Shown: positions 1-8,972, counted from the first letter of the stretch. The stretch is 64,000 nt of DNA from GMQP-bins7 sp963776565 (GCA_963776565.1 CAVZNF010000004.1:248001-312000), one strand, 5' to 3'. Notes: generated by a model from the sequence alone, not told the origin. Translations and numbers: made by a program.

Positions 1-81
1 CTCGCCTCTGCCTGGTATCGCACGAAGGTGCTCCCGGTGCTCGTACGTCGCGTCCTCACCGAGCTGAAGGAGTCGGCATGA
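1..81 (+). CDS. Xanthine dehydrogenase family FAD-binding subunit, C-terminal end only
   Basis: An open frame enters from the left edge and ends at TGA 79-81. Its last 26 residues include ASAWYRTKVLPVLVRRVL, the Ala/Arg-rich C-terminal helix typical of CoxM/XdhB-type FAD subunits. The stop overlaps the ATG of the 2Fe-2S subunit (ATGA), so translation is probably coupled. The identification rests on this short tail and on position: FAD, iron-sulfur and molybdenum subunits in that order is a standard operon layout. Everything upstream lies outside the window. Confidence 0.7.
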   Translation, partial: LASAWYRTKVLPVLVRRVLTELKESA

Positions 82-593
82 ACCTCACGGTCAATGGCGT
101 CGCGCACGAGGTCGACGGCTCCCCGCTCGCACCGCTCCTCGACGTCTTGCGCGACGGACTCGGCGTCACCGGGCCGAAGGCGGGCTGCCACCAGGGCGGC
201 TGCGGGTCGTGCACCGTGCTCGTCGACGGCGAGCCGCGCCGCTCGTGCCTCCTCCCCGTCGGCTACGCCGAGGGAACACAGGTCACGACCGTCGAAGGGA
301 TGGGGCCGCCGGAGGACCTCTCGCCGGTTCAGCAGGCGTTCGTCCACTACTACGCCGCGCAATGCGGCTTCTGCACGTCGGGGATGCTGCTCGCCGCCCA
401 GGCGTACATCGACCGTGGAGGAAGGGACGACCCCGAGGCGATCCAGCACGCGCTCGCCGGTCACGTCTGTCGCTGCACCGGCTACTCGAAGATCATCGAC
501 GCCGTGGCAGCCGCTGCGCGCGGCGACTCCTTCGACCTGACGACGACAGCCGTCGGGAAGCACACGACGATGTCGAATGGAGGTGGCGAATGA
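78..593 (+). CDS. 2Fe-2S subunit of a CoxS-type molybdenum hydroxylase
   Basis: This 171-residue protein is the iron-sulfur electron-transfer subunit of a xanthine dehydrogenase or CO dehydrogenase family enzyme. It passes electrons from the molybdenum centre to FAD in the cytoplasm. The plant-ferredoxin-type N-terminal domain has the cluster motif CHQGGCGSC with a following Cys near residue 52. The C-terminal helical domain carries CGFC and CRC, which bind the second cluster next to the cofactor. Length is normal for CoxS proteins. It overlaps its neighbours by ATGA on both sides. The substrate cannot be told from this subunit. Confidence 0.93.
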   Translation: MNLTVNGVAHEVDGSPLAPLLDVLRDGLGVTGPKAGCHQGGCGSCTVLVDGEPRRSCLLPVGYAEGTQVTTVEGMGPPEDLSPVQQAFVHYYAAQCGFCTSGMLLAAQAYIDRGGRDDPEAIQHALAGHVCRCTGYSKIIDAVAAAARGDSFDLTTTAVGKHTTMSNGGGE

Positions 594-1960
594 AGGTCGT
601 CGGCGCACGGATCCCCCGCTACGACGGCGTCGCCCACGTCACGGGCAGGACGACGTACGTCGACGACGTGCGCGTCCCGGGAACGCTCTGGGCGAAGGCG
701 TGCCGCTCCCCGCACCACAACGCGGCCATCACGAGCATGGATACGAGCAAGGCCGAGTCGATGCCCGGCGTGCACGCGGTGATCACCTGGAAGGACGTCC
801 CCCTGCTCGAGTACGGGCACCTTTCCGCTCTGGGCATTCCGGCGGACGAGCCGCTGCTCGCGAAGGACGAGGTGCGCTACCTCGGACAGCCGATCGCGCT
901 CGTCGCAGCTGAGAGCGAGGCACAGGCCGCTGCCGCGGTCGATGCGATCGAGGTCGGCTTCGAAGAACGGCCCGCGCTGCTCGACGTCCGCCAGGCGTTC
1001 GACGCGGGCGCCCCGAAGATCCATCACTGGGGCAACTGGTACCCGCACTTCGAGAACGAGATGGATCGTCGCCAGATCCGCAAGGGCGACATCGACTGGG
1101 CGTTCGAGAACGCGGACACGATCGTCCAGGGCGTCTATCGGCCCGCTGCGATCGAGCATGCGCCAGTCGAGACACAGGTCTGCCAGGTCGTCCCCGAGCC
1201 GGACGGCCGACTGACCATCTACTCCTGCACGCAGGCGCTGTACTTCTCACTCGGTGTCGTCGCAGCGCACCTGCAGCAGCCGCTGAACAGGTTCAAGCTC
1301 GTCGGCGGCACGACGGGCGGAGGCTTCGGCGGCAAGGTGGACACGGCCACCGAGACCATGACCTGCCTGCTCGTCATGAAGGCGAATCGCCCGGTGAAAT
1401 GGCGCTGGACGCGCGAGGAGGAGTTCCTCTGCTCGTCGACTCGTGCTCCGTGGCACATGGAGCTGGCGACGGCGGTGACGAAGGACGGCTGGATCCTCGG
1501 CCAGAAGATGCTGACGCTGCACGACTCTGGCGCGTACGCCCGCTTCTCGCCGTACGGCCTGACGAAGCACAGCTTCCACCACACCGGCGCGTACTCGATC
1601 CCGAACCTCCACTTCGACGGATACGTCGTCTTCACGAACCGGACGCCGACGACGGCGATGCGAGGCTTCGGCGTCACGTCGGTCTCGTTCGCCGTGGAGA
1701 CGCACCTGAACCGGATCGCGAACGAGCTGGGCATCGACCAGGTCGAGATCCGCATGAAGAACGCGAACCGCATCGGCGACACGTCACCGAACGGCATCGC
1801 CTACACCGATCCGTCGACCATCGACACGCTCAAGGCCATCGCCGACGCGATCGGCCACGAGCTGCCGGCGGACTACCGCACGATGACGAACGAGCCCAGG
1901 GCCGGCGAGCTGCTCCCCGAGCACCTCGTTTCTCAGGTCGGAAGCACGGAGGGTCACTGA
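590..1960 (+). CDS. Molybdenum hydroxylase catalytic subunit, N-terminal half (split gene)
   Basis: These 456 residues correspond to the first part of a CoxL/XdhA-type molybdopterin-binding subunit. They contain the a/b-hammerhead domain (about residues 10-120) followed by the first cofactor-binding domain, with GGTTGGGFGGK near residue 245 and AMRGFG near residue 365, both pterin-contacting motifs. Family members are normally one chain of about 750-800 residues. Here the chain stops with TGA at 1958-1960, and the rest is a separate gene starting at an overlapping ATG. The start at 590 overlaps the coxS stop. The two halves presumably assemble into one active subunit. Confidence 0.88.
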   Translation: MKVVGARIPRYDGVAHVTGRTTYVDDVRVPGTLWAKACRSPHHNAAITSMDTSKAESMPGVHAVITWKDVPLLEYGHLSALGIPADEPLLAKDEVRYLGQPIALVAAESEAQAAAAVDAIEVGFEERPALLDVRQAFDAGAPKIHHWGNWYPHFENEMDRRQIRKGDIDWAFENADTIVQGVYRPAAIEHAPVETQVCQVVPEPDGRLTIYSCTQALYFSLGVVAAHLQQPLNRFKLVGGTTGGGFGGKVDTATETMTCLLVMKANRPVKWRWTREEEFLCSSTRAPWHMELATAVTKDGWILGQKMLTLHDSGAYARFSPYGLTKHSFHHTGAYSIPNLHFDGYVVFTNRTPTTAMRGFGVTSVSFAVETHLNRIANELGIDQVEIRMKNANRIGDTSPNGIAYTDPSTIDTLKAIADAIGHELPADYRTMTNEPRAGELLPEHLVSQVGSTEGH

Positions 1961-3057
1961 TGGCCAAGCACACCGGCCGCGGGATCGCGGCGATCGAGTA
2001 CCCGACCGGGATGAACCAGAACGGCGATCCGTCGCAGTGCTGGATCAAGGTGAAGCCCGACGGACGCGTCGACGTGTTCGCGGGCACCGCCGACATCGGG
2101 AACGGGTCGAAGACGATCCAGTCGCAGATCGTCGCCGAGACGATCGGCGTTCCCTACGACTGGATCACGTACGACAACTCGAATACGGACTCCTCGCCGG
2201 TCTGCACGGGGACGTTCGCATCACGCGCCACCTTCGTCGCCGGCAAGGCAGCCGAGAAAGCGGCGCTCCAGGTGAAGCAGAAGATCCTCGAGATCGCCGG
2301 CAAGGAGATGGAGATCGACCCCGCCGATCTCGAAATCATCGACGGCGAGGTGATCGCGAAAGGCTCTCCCCAGACGAAGCTCGGCGTGGGCGACGTGGCC
2401 GCGGCCGCGACCTGGGGCCACGGCGAGCTCATCACCGGCACGGGCGCCCAGCTCAAGCCGTATGTGGCGATCGTCGACGCGGAGACGGGCGAGGTCGACC
2501 TCCCGCCCCACTCTGCGATCTCGTACGCGTCGTGTGCGGCGGAGGTCGAGGTCGACGACGAGACGGGCGAGGTGCGGGTCACGCGCCTGCAGCAGTGCTA
2601 CGACGTCGGCCGTGCGCTGAACCCGTCGCTGGTCGAGGGCCAAATCGAGGGGGGCGCGATGATGGGCCTCGGGCTCGGCATCCTCGAGAACTGCTACCCG
2701 TACTACCCCTCGGTCGAGCACCGGGGCGGCTCGTTCGGCTCGTACCTCGCGCCGGGCATGGAGGACATGCCGCAGATCGACACGATCATGATCGAGAACC
2801 CCTCCGCCGACGGGCCGTACGGCGCGAAGGGCATCGGGGAGATGGCGAACAACCCGCAGCCGCCGGCGATCGCGGCGGCGGTGTACGACGCCGTCGGCGT
2901 GTGGGTCACGGAGCTGCCGATCACGCCGGAGCGCGTGCTCCGCGCCCTCGAGGCGAAGGCGGAGCCGACGCGCGAGGGCAAGAAAGTCGTGTTCGACGAG
3001 GAGCTCTCCGTGAATACCGTCTCGTCGGGCGGGATGCGGTTCGAGGTCCCGGCCTGA
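1960..3057 (+). CDS. Molybdenum hydroxylase catalytic subunit, C-terminal half (split gene)
   Basis: This 365-residue protein matches the second molybdopterin-binding domain of xanthine dehydrogenase family enzymes. It shows GTADIGNGSKT near residue 45, a Ser/Thr-rich cofactor loop near residue 75, and GAKGIGE near residue 290, whose glutamate is the catalytic base in this family. The ATG at 1960 overlaps the stop of the first half, so the two are translated together. It has its own good start, which argues for a stable gene split rather than a sequencing indel. The physiological substrate (a purine, aldehyde or N-heterocycle) is unknown. Confidence 0.88.
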   Translation: MAKHTGRGIAAIEYPTGMNQNGDPSQCWIKVKPDGRVDVFAGTADIGNGSKTIQSQIVAETIGVPYDWITYDNSNTDSSPVCTGTFASRATFVAGKAAEKAALQVKQKILEIAGKEMEIDPADLEIIDGEVIAKGSPQTKLGVGDVAAAATWGHGELITGTGAQLKPYVAIVDAETGEVDLPPHSAISYASCAAEVEVDDETGEVRVTRLQQCYDVGRALNPSLVEGQIEGGAMMGLGLGILENCYPYYPSVEHRGGSFGSYLAPGMEDMPQIDTIMIENPSADGPYGAKGIGEMANNPQPPAIAAAVYDAVGVWVTELPITPERVLRALEAKAEPTREGKKVVFDEELSVNTVSSGGMRFEVPA

Positions 3058-3083
3058 CCTCACCCTTCAGGACGTGGAACGGC

Positions 3084-3443
3084 GTGGATCGCCACACCCT
3101 CTTCCCGGGGGTGGCGATCCACGCGATCGGCGGCGAGCAGGTGATGCTCTGCCACGTCACGTACGAGCCGGGCACGACGGTGCGCAGGCATTCGCATCCG
3201 ACCGCCGAGCAGGTCATGTGGATCGTCGAGGGCGACGTGACGATGACGATCGGCGACGAGACGAAGACGCTCGGCGCCGGCGATGTCGTCGTCGTCAACC
3301 GCGGGCTCGAGCACGAGCTCTCCACCGAGGGCGGGATGACGTTCGTCGAAGCGCTCGCACCCGTGCTGCGCGACCACGTGCCGGATGCCGAGCGTGATCT
3401 CGTGCTCGGCGAGCAGGGCGACTCGCTGCACGCTGAAGCCTGA
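3084..3443 (+). CDS. Cupin-domain protein
   Basis: A single cupin barrel of about 119 residues if GTG 3084 is the start; the frame is open further upstream inside the preceding gene. Cupin motif 1 reads RRHSHPTAEQVMWIVEG (two His and one Glu as metal ligands) and motif 2 is GDVVVVNRGLEHEL (third His), so metal binding looks intact. It sits 26 bp after the molybdenum hydroxylase genes on the same strand and is probably co-transcribed. Small cupins beside these dehydrogenases may act on the product or sense the substrate; that role is inference. Confidence 0.75.
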   Translation: MDRHTLFPGVAIHAIGGEQVMLCHVTYEPGTTVRRHSHPTAEQVMWIVEGDVTMTIGDETKTLGAGDVVVVNRGLEHELSTEGGMTFVEALAPVLRDHVPDAERDLVLGEQGDSLHAEA

Positions 3444-3648
3444 ACGCTGAGCTGCCGTGTTGCTGGGTGAAACACCCTGATCAAACTGGGGCCGCTGTCC
3501 GTTCGGCGCAGACGGAGCTGACGAACTGCTTGCAATGTCCCCTGCCGTCGCCGAGCCGCCGCAGCCTACGACTGTTAGGGCAAGAGCCGCGATGAGCGCG
3601 GGGTCGCGCTCCCCCAGCCCGCGAGCCGAGCCTTCTGGACCAATCCAT

Positions 3649-4398
3649 TCACGCCGGCGTCGTCCCTGCCTCGGCGAGATCGGGAACCAAGCGCCCGTCC
3701 TGCATACGGATGATTCGGTGCGCGCGCTGGGCGACACCCGTGTCGTGCGTGACGACGATCACCGTGCGCGCCACTCCCGACAGCGACATGAGAAGGTCGA
3801 GAATCTCCGCGCCGGTCGCCGTGTCCAGATTGCCGGTCGGCTCGTCGGCGAGCAGCACGTGCGGTGCATTGGCGAGTGCTCTGGCGATCGCCACCCGCTG
3901 CTGCTCGCCGCCGGAGAGTTTGCCCGGCACGTGATCCCCGCGTTCGCCGAGGCCGACTGATTCGAGCAGCCCCCGCACCATCTCGCGGCGCTCAGCAGCC
4001 TTCTGGACGGCCGGAGCAAGTGCGACCTCGACATTCTGAGCCGCGCTAAGCGTCGGAATCAGGTTGAACTGCTGAAAGACGAAGCCGATCGTGCGCAGGC
4101 GAAGAGACGAGAGCTCGCCATCACCCATCGCCGCCATGTCTCGGCCTTCGAAGCGAACGCTTCCGGTCGATGGGCGGTCGAGGCCGCCGAGGAGCTGTAG
4201 GAGCGTCGTCTTACCGGAACCGCTCGGCCCGACGATCGCGACCGCGTCGCCGGACTCGATCGTCAGGTCCAGTTCCTTGACCGCATGCACCTGCCCGCCC
4301 CCCAGGGCATAGCTCTTCGAGACGCTCTGCAACTCGTAGACGGGGACCCGGTCCTGCGCGGCCGAAGACTCGTTTCCGTTCTCGCTCACGATCGTCAT
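3649..4398 (-). CDS. ABC transporter ATP-binding protein, MacB/LolD type
   Basis: About 249 residues forming the nucleotide-binding subunit of an ABC exporter. The Walker A motif is GPSGSGKTT near residue 48, the Q-loop lies in FQQFNLIP, the signature is LSGGEQQR, Walker B ends in LLADEP and the switch histidine is in VTHD. These fit the MacB/LolD/FtsE class paired with FtsX-like permeases. The start at ATG 4398 lies 4 bp after the permease stop; GTG 4389, with GAGG at better spacing, is an alternative. It is the second gene of a two-gene operon. Confidence 0.92.
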   Translation of the reverse strand: MTIVSENGNESSAAQDRVPVYELQSVSKSYALGGGQVHAVKELDLTIESGDAVAIVGPSGSGKTTLLQLLGGLDRPSTGSVRFEGRDMAAMGDGELSSLRLRTIGFVFQQFNLIPTLSAAQNVEVALAPAVQKAAERREMVRGLLESVGLGERGDHVPGKLSGGEQQRVAIARALANAPHVLLADEPTGNLDTATGAEILDLLMSLSGVARTVIVVTHDTGVAQRAHRIIRMQDGRLVPDLAEAGTTPA

Positions 4399-4402
4399 CA
4401 CC

Positions 4403-5875
4403 TCAGTCGATGTGTCGGAGGGCATCGGCGGGGCGCAGACGCGAGGCACGGAGGCTGCCGACCGCTCCTGCAATGAGCCCCCCGAGGACGGCGAGTCCAA
4501 CCGCCGCCACGACGAGCGTGACGCTGACCGGCGCGCCGAGCGCGACCTCCGTCGCCTGCGCGGCCACCTGGCCCTGACCGAACGGTCCAGGCCCGCCGCC
4601 GCCGAAGAAGCCACCGGCCTGCTGGGCGCCGTTCGACACGGTCGCGGTGAGAGACGGAGAGAGCGCGGCGATCGCGGCGGCACCGGCGATGCCGAGACAG
4701 ACCCCGATCGCGCCCCCGAGCAGACCCTGGAACAGGGATTCACCCGTCACTTGGCGGACGATCAGCCATTGCGACCAGCCGAGCGCCTTCAATGTCCCGA
4801 ATTCACGGATTCGCTTCGCGACCGACGAGAGGGTGAGCAAGCTCGCAATCAAGAAGGCGGCGAGTAGAGCGACTATCGCAAGCGCGGACCCGAGTTTGGA
4901 CGCCAGGTTCTTGGCGTCGACGAGCGTGCCGGAAACGCGCTTCGCGAGATCGGCTGCCGTCGTCACCGAGGCTCCGTCGACCGTGTTTTCGATCTGGGAC
5001 GAGACTGCAGTCACGTCGTCGGAGCTTTCGGCCCGCACATAGATCGTGTTCACGCGGCCGTTGCGGTCGGAGAGCTGCTGCAATTGCGAGAGCTTCACGT
5101 ACACATCCGAGGACTGGCCGCCGAGCGGCGTCTCTGCGATCCCGATCACGGTGAACGACTTGCCGCCGAGCTTGACGGTGTCACCGACCGAGAGCCCGTT
5201 ACTCGAGGCGTAGCTCTCGTTGAGGATCGCCTGGCGCGCGGCGCCGGATCCGAAGTAGTGCCCCTTGACGATCTCTCCGGGGGTGACAGCGCCGAGTGCC
5301 TTCTGCGCCTGATCGACTCCGGAGACGCTGAGCGAGGTAGCGTTGATGTTCCGCGGAGGGCCACCGCCGCCGGAGCCCGGCCCGCCGAACTGGCCCGGCT
5401 GCTGCTGCTGCTCAGGCACGGTGCCTTCGATGTGAAGCGAGTTGAGCGTCAGACCGCCGGCAGCGCTCTCGACCCCGTCGATCTTCGAGATCTGCACGAC
5501 ATCAGTGGCCGGCATCGAGAGCTGCGCCGTCGAGACGAAGGTGTCGCGCGAGAACTTGTCGCCGGGGTTGCCTAGATTCTGGAGTCCAAAGCGCCCGCCG
5601 CCGTTCTCTCGCTGCAGCTGCTCCCGCTCCTTGTCCGACAGTCCCCCGAAAGGCCCGTTGCCCGAATCGGAAAACTCGATCGGTCTTGACACGGACATGT
5701 CCGTGCCGACACCGGTAAGTGGTTCGAGGATCTTCGCCTGCGCTTCGTCGAGACCGTTGGAGAGCGCGGTGACCGTGACGACCAGGCCGACGCCGATGCC
5801 GAGGCCTAGGGCAGTAAGGATTGTCCGCCCGAGCCGCCTGCGCAGCTCGGCGAACATGTAAGTGACGTAGAACAT
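4403..5875 (-). CDS. ABC transporter permease, MacB/FtsX type
   Basis: This 490-residue membrane protein has the MacB topology. One transmembrane helix lies near residues 18-40, then a periplasm-side domain of about 280 residues, then three C-terminal helices near 320-345, 385-405 and 450-475, ending in the conserved SLRASRLRPADALRHI segment. The extracellular domain holds a low-complexity Gly/Pro/Gln stretch near residue 180. With the ATPase directly downstream it forms an exporter or mechanotransmission complex. Its cargo cannot be inferred. The 263 bp upstream of the start contain no supported gene and presumably hold the operon promoter. Confidence 0.9.
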   Translation of the reverse strand: MFYVTYMFAELRRRLGRTILTALGLGIGVGLVVTVTALSNGLDEAQAKILEPLTGVGTDMSVSRPIEFSDSGNGPFGGLSDKEREQLQRENGGGRFGLQNLGNPGDKFSRDTFVSTAQLSMPATDVVQISKIDGVESAAGGLTLNSLHIEGTVPEQQQQPGQFGGPGSGGGGPPRNINATSLSVSGVDQAQKALGAVTPGEIVKGHYFGSGAARQAILNESYASSNGLSVGDTVKLGGKSFTVIGIAETPLGGQSSDVYVKLSQLQQLSDRNGRVNTIYVRAESSDDVTAVSSQIENTVDGASVTTAADLAKRVSGTLVDAKNLASKLGSALAIVALLAAFLIASLLTLSSVAKRIREFGTLKALGWSQWLIVRQVTGESLFQGLLGGAIGVCLGIAGAAAIAALSPSLTATVSNGAQQAGGFFGGGGPGPFGQGQVAAQATEVALGAPVSVTLVVAAVGLAVLGGLIAGAVGSLRASRLRPADALRHID

Positions 5876-6138
5876 CGGGCCTAATCAGACTCGGACCTGA
5901 TGAGCGTGACCTGAATGGCCGCTAAGAAGCGCCTAAGTTTCGACAGCGCAGTCTCGATCGCCTCCCGGCACCGTCTCGCGGGAGGTCGCTGTCGTGGGAT
6001 CAAGCCCTGCGTGAGATTCTCAATCGACCCAGCAAGCAACAACTCGCCGGCCTGCGCAGGCGTGCTCTCTCTTGAGACGACGATGGAGCGATCATCACCA
6101 TCGGCGCGTCCATCGACGAGGCCGAGGGCGGCGTGAGC

Positions 6139-6537
6139 CTAGAGGACCGGCTTGATATCGACGATAGGCGTGCCGTCGATCGCCTCTAGCGGGCCGACCG
6201 CGAGCTCGAGACCGTCGATCCCGTGCACCGTGACCTCGTGCAGGCCGAGCGGGTTCGGGCGATCCGACGAGCGCGTCGCGAAGACGCCCGCCAGCGGCCG
6301 CGACTCGTCGTCTCGCGGGTGCACCTGGAGGACGCTCCGATCCGCCTCGTGCAGCCACGTCACGAGAACGAGCCGATCGCCCGCGCGGATCCCCTGGAGC
6401 GCGTCCGCGACGGACGGCTCCAGGACGATCCACGCATCGGGCGCTCCCTCGCTGCCCTGGCGAGGGGCGTCCGCCCGGTCTCGGAGCGGAGAGCGGACGA
6501 CGCCGATCGGCTTCAGCACGTAGCCGTCGTCCGCCAC
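6139..6537 (-). CDS. TrmO-family (UPF0066/YaeB) SAM-dependent methyltransferase-like protein
   Basis: A 132-residue protein with the family hallmarks RSSDRPNPLGLHEVTV and a terminal VDIKP. E. coli TrmO (TsaA/YaeB) methylates the t6A37 base of tRNA-Thr using this beta-barrel domain and is about 235 residues long. The protein here is only the core domain, as in many actinobacteria and archaea, so whether it modifies tRNA is uncertain. It starts with GTG 8 bp after the VOC gene stop and is the third gene of an AraC-VOC-TrmO-like operon. Confidence 0.85.
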   Translation of the reverse strand: MADDGYVLKPIGVVRSPLRDRADAPRQGSEGAPDAWIVLEPSVADALQGIRAGDRLVLVTWLHEADRSVLQVHPRDDESRPLAGVFATRSSDRPNPLGLHEVTVHGIDGLELAVGPLEAIDGTPIVDIKPVL

Positions 6538-6545
6538 GGCTCCCG

Positions 6546-6962
6546 CTACCTCCGCTGCGCCACGCGCATCTGGTTGCCCGAAGGATCACGGAAGCCGGCA
6601 TCGACGCCGTACGGCTGCTCGGTCGGCTCCTGCTGGAACTCGACGCCGCGATCCTTCAGCTCCTCGTACGTCGCCTGGACGTCGTCCGTGGCGAAGAAGA
6701 GTCCGGTCGCGACGCCCTTGGCGACGAGCGTCTTGATCGCGTCCTGCGTCTCGGCGTCGAAGACGGGCGGGCCGGGGATGGCCATCAGCGTGATGGCGAT
6801 ATCCTGCTGCCCGGGCACGCCCACCGAGAGCCAGCGGAAGTTCCCGAGCTCCGGGACGGTGACGTCCTCCCGTAGCTCGAGCCCGAGCTTCTCGGTGTAG
6901 AAGGCGAGTGCTTCGTCCTGGTCGTGAACCCACACCTGCGTGTTGGTCAGCTGCTTCAACAT
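6546..6962 (-). CDS. VOC-family (glyoxalase/bleomycin-resistance fold) protein
   Basis: This 138-residue protein has the paired beta-alpha-beta-beta-beta VOC fold, starting with a typical N-terminal segment (NTQVWVHDQDEALAFYTEKLG) and ending with a DPSGNQMRV motif. VOC proteins bind a metal and act as lyases, dioxygenases or resistance proteins; the substrate here is unknown. The gene lies between an AraC regulator (18 bp upstream) and a TrmO-like gene (8 bp downstream), so it is probably under that regulator. AraC-VOC pairs are common in actinobacteria. Confidence 0.9.
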   Translation of the reverse strand: MLKQLTNTQVWVHDQDEALAFYTEKLGLELREDVTVPELGNFRWLSVGVPGQQDIAITLMAIPGPPVFDAETQDAIKTLVAKGVATGLFFATDDVQATYEELKDRGVEFQQEPTEQPYGVDAGFRDPSGNQMRVAQRR

Positions 6963-6980
6963 GGCGTCTCCTTCGTCGGA

Positions 6981-7433
6981 TTACTCGGACGCCACGCTAG
7001 CCAGGTGCTTCTCCTCTGTCTTCTCGAAACGTGCTGTATCGGGACGCGGCGCCCAACCCATCAGGACGCAGGTCGGGACGTACACGCGGGTGAGCGCGGG
7101 CGGGTGAGCGGCGCGGTACTGCGTCGGGGTCATCCCGAACATCCGGCCGAAGCTCGTCGTGAACGAGCCGACGCTCCGCAGGCCCACGGTGAAGCAGATG
7201 TCCGCGACCGAGCGGTCGGTCATCCGCAGGAGCGCGGCCGCGCGCTCGAGCCGCCGATTGAGGAGGTACCGGTGCGGCGGCTCGCCGAACTCGCGGCTGA
7301 ACTCGCGACTGAAGTGCGCGGGCGAGAGCTTCGCCGCGCGCGCGAGGGCTTTCACGTCGAGCGGCTCGCGGTAGCGCGCGTCGACGAGGTCCTTCGCGCG
7401 GAGAAGATGGCGAGCGGGATGCGCCGAGACCAT
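6981..7433 (-). CDS. AraC-family transcriptional regulator, DNA-binding domain only
   Basis: At 150 residues this is essentially a stand-alone AraC double helix-turn-helix domain. The first HTH lies around residues 25-50 (LDVKALARAAKLSPAHFSR) and the second around 75-100 (SVADICFTVGLRSVGSFTTSF), with the C-terminal FGMTPTQYR signature. There is no N-terminal ligand-binding domain, only a 35-residue extension after the second HTH. It is the first gene of the operon with the VOC and TrmO-like proteins and probably controls it. Confidence 0.92.
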   Translation of the reverse strand: MVSAHPARHLLRAKDLVDARYREPLDVKALARAAKLSPAHFSREFSREFGEPPHRYLLNRRLERAAALLRMTDRSVADICFTVGLRSVGSFTTSFGRMFGMTPTQYRAAHPPALTRVYVPTCVLMGWAPRPDTARFEKTEEKHLASVASE

Positions 7434-7467
7434 GCGGCGAGTATTGCTGAGCCGTGAAGCAGCCCGG

Positions 7468-8016
7468 CTAGCCGGTCAATGGCTCGTCCGCCATCTCGAG
7501 CAGCCGCGTGACCGTCGTCCAGTTACGGGCGGTCGCCGTGACGCCCAGCCCCTTCCCGCTCATGAGCGCCGCCAGCTTCGACCGCCCAACGCCGTCGGGG
7601 TGCCAGGCGTAGAGCTCGCGACCGACGTGCGCGATCTGCTCCTTCCCGGAAGCGGCCGCCTCGAGCTTCCGCACGACCTCGGCAGCAGGCGCCTTCTCGA
7701 GGAAGGTCACCTGGTAGAGCTTCGGATTCGTCGCGAGCTTCGCGAATGGGTTGCGTTTTACTATCGCTGCGAGCTGGGCGCGCGTGCGCACGACGACCCT
7801 GATGTCGAGATCGAAGCGCTTCGCGATCAACCGCTCGACCTCGGCTCCGACCCCCTTCGCGGCGGCCGTGCTCGACAGCACGACATTGCCGCTCTGGACG
7901 TAGGTGCTCACCTTCTCGAAGCCCGACTCCTCGAGCGCCTCGCGGAGCTGCGGCATAGCGACCCGGTTCCGGCCGGCGAGGTTCACGCCTCGCAGGAGGA
8001 CGATCAGCCGCGCCAC
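7468..8016 (-). CDS. DUF1697 family protein
   Basis: A 182-residue protein of the DUF1697 family, recognised from LLRGVNLAGRNRVAMPQLREAL at the N-terminus, YVQSGNVV near residue 40, and a Lys/Thr-rich C-terminal segment with ARNWTTVTRLLEMA. The family is common in actinobacteria and has no established function; the ferredoxin-like fold suggests ligand or nucleic-acid binding. It begins 10 bp after the CBS-domain gene stop and is probably its operon partner. Confidence 0.9.
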   Translation of the reverse strand: MARLIVLLRGVNLAGRNRVAMPQLREALEESGFEKVSTYVQSGNVVLSSTAAAKGVGAEVERLIAKRFDLDIRVVVRTRAQLAAIVKRNPFAKLATNPKLYQVTFLEKAPAAEVVRKLEAAASGKEQIAHVGRELYAWHPDGVGRSKLAALMSGKGLGVTATARNWTTVTRLLEMADEPLTG

Positions 8017-8026
8017 GGCGACTCGC

Positions 8027-8461
8027 TCAGCCGGCGGTGATGTAGTCGTTCAGGAACTGGATCTGGAAGGTCTGCAGCTTCGACTTGAACTTGACGAGGT
8101 CGCCGATCGAAACGAGCCCGACGACCTTGCCGTCCTCGACGACGGGCACGTGCCGGATTCGACGGTCCGTCATCAGCGCCATGCATTCGTCGATCGTCGT
8201 CTCGGGCGTCGCGACGACGAGCGGTGCCGACATGATCTCCCCGACCGGCACCTGCTCCGTACGGTCTTCGAGGGTCACGCGGCGGAGGTAGTCGCGCTCG
8301 GTGACGATCCCGGTCACTTCGCCTTCCACGGTGACGAGCAGCGATCCGACGTTCATCGCGACCATCTGCTGGACGGCGTCGAGCACAGTCGCGTCCGCGT
8401 CGATCTCGAGCACGTCGCCGCCCTTCTCCTCGAGGATCTCGGCCAGCCTGTTCACGCTCAT
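8027..8461 (-). CDS. Tandem CBS-domain protein
   Basis: A 144-residue protein made of two CBS repeats (about residues 10-65 and 75-130), a Bateman module that binds adenine nucleotides. The second repeat contains RRIRHVPVVEDGKVVGLVSIGDL, a classic CBS signature. Stand-alone CBS proteins of this size usually sense energy charge or regulate a partner protein. It is the first gene of a two-gene transcript with the DUF1697 protein. The partner is unknown. Confidence 0.92.
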   Translation of the reverse strand: MSVNRLAEILEEKGGDVLEIDADATVLDAVQQMVAMNVGSLLVTVEGEVTGIVTERDYLRRVTLEDRTEQVPVGEIMSAPLVVATPETTIDECMALMTDRRIRHVPVVEDGKVVGLVSIGDLVKFKSKLQTFQIQFLNDYITAG

Positions 8462-8591
8462 TGCTTACCCCGATTCGTGGGATTCACACCTGGGCGACGA
8501 GAAGTGCGACGTACCGGTCGAGGATAACGCGCCAGTCTCCGAACTTCGGCCGCACCGCCGCGTTCGCCACGGAGCGCGCTAGGGTCTTGAC

Positions 8592-8972
8592 ATGCCCGAG
8601 TTGAACGCCATCGGGATCGTCTCTTCCGACCTCGCGGCGTCGATCGCCTTCTACCGCCTGCTTGGCGTCGACTTCCCGGAAGACGGCGAAGGACACATCG
8701 AGGCGACCCTTCCGAGTGGCACGCGGTTCATGCTCGACGCCGAGGAGGTCGTCCAGAGCTTCCGGCCGGACTGGACGCGCGAGACCGGGAACCAGCTCGC
8801 GCTCGCGTTCGAGTGCTCGAGCCCGGCCGAGGTCGACGAGCTCCACGCCCGAGCCAGAGCCGCGGGCTTCAACGCCGAGAACGAGCCGTGGGATGCGTTC
8901 TGGGGTCAGCGCTATGCGCAGCTGCGCGACCCGGACGGCGTTCCCGTCGACCTGTTCGCGCCGCTTCCCTAG
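8592..8972 (+). CDS. VOC-family protein
   Basis: This 126-residue glyoxalase-fold protein begins LNAIGIVSSDLAASIAFYRLLG and ends with a RDPDGVPVDLFAPL motif holding the last metal-ligand region. It is a single-domain VOC protein likely to act as a dimer; the substrate is unknown. Its stop overlaps by four bases the stop of the convergent hydrolase-LuxR gene, so no terminator separates them. Confidence 0.9.
   Translation: MPELNAIGIVSSDLAASIAFYRLLGVDFPEDGEGHIEATLPSGTRFMLDAEEVVQSFRPDWTRETGNQLALAFECSSPAEVDELHARARAAGFNAENEPWDAFWGQRYAQLRDPDGVPVDLFAPLP

Noticed and set aside
5915..6136. 73-residue open frame upstream of the ABC permease
   Set aside because: No ribosome-binding site or recognisable domain; the stretch more likely holds the promoter of the exporter operon.
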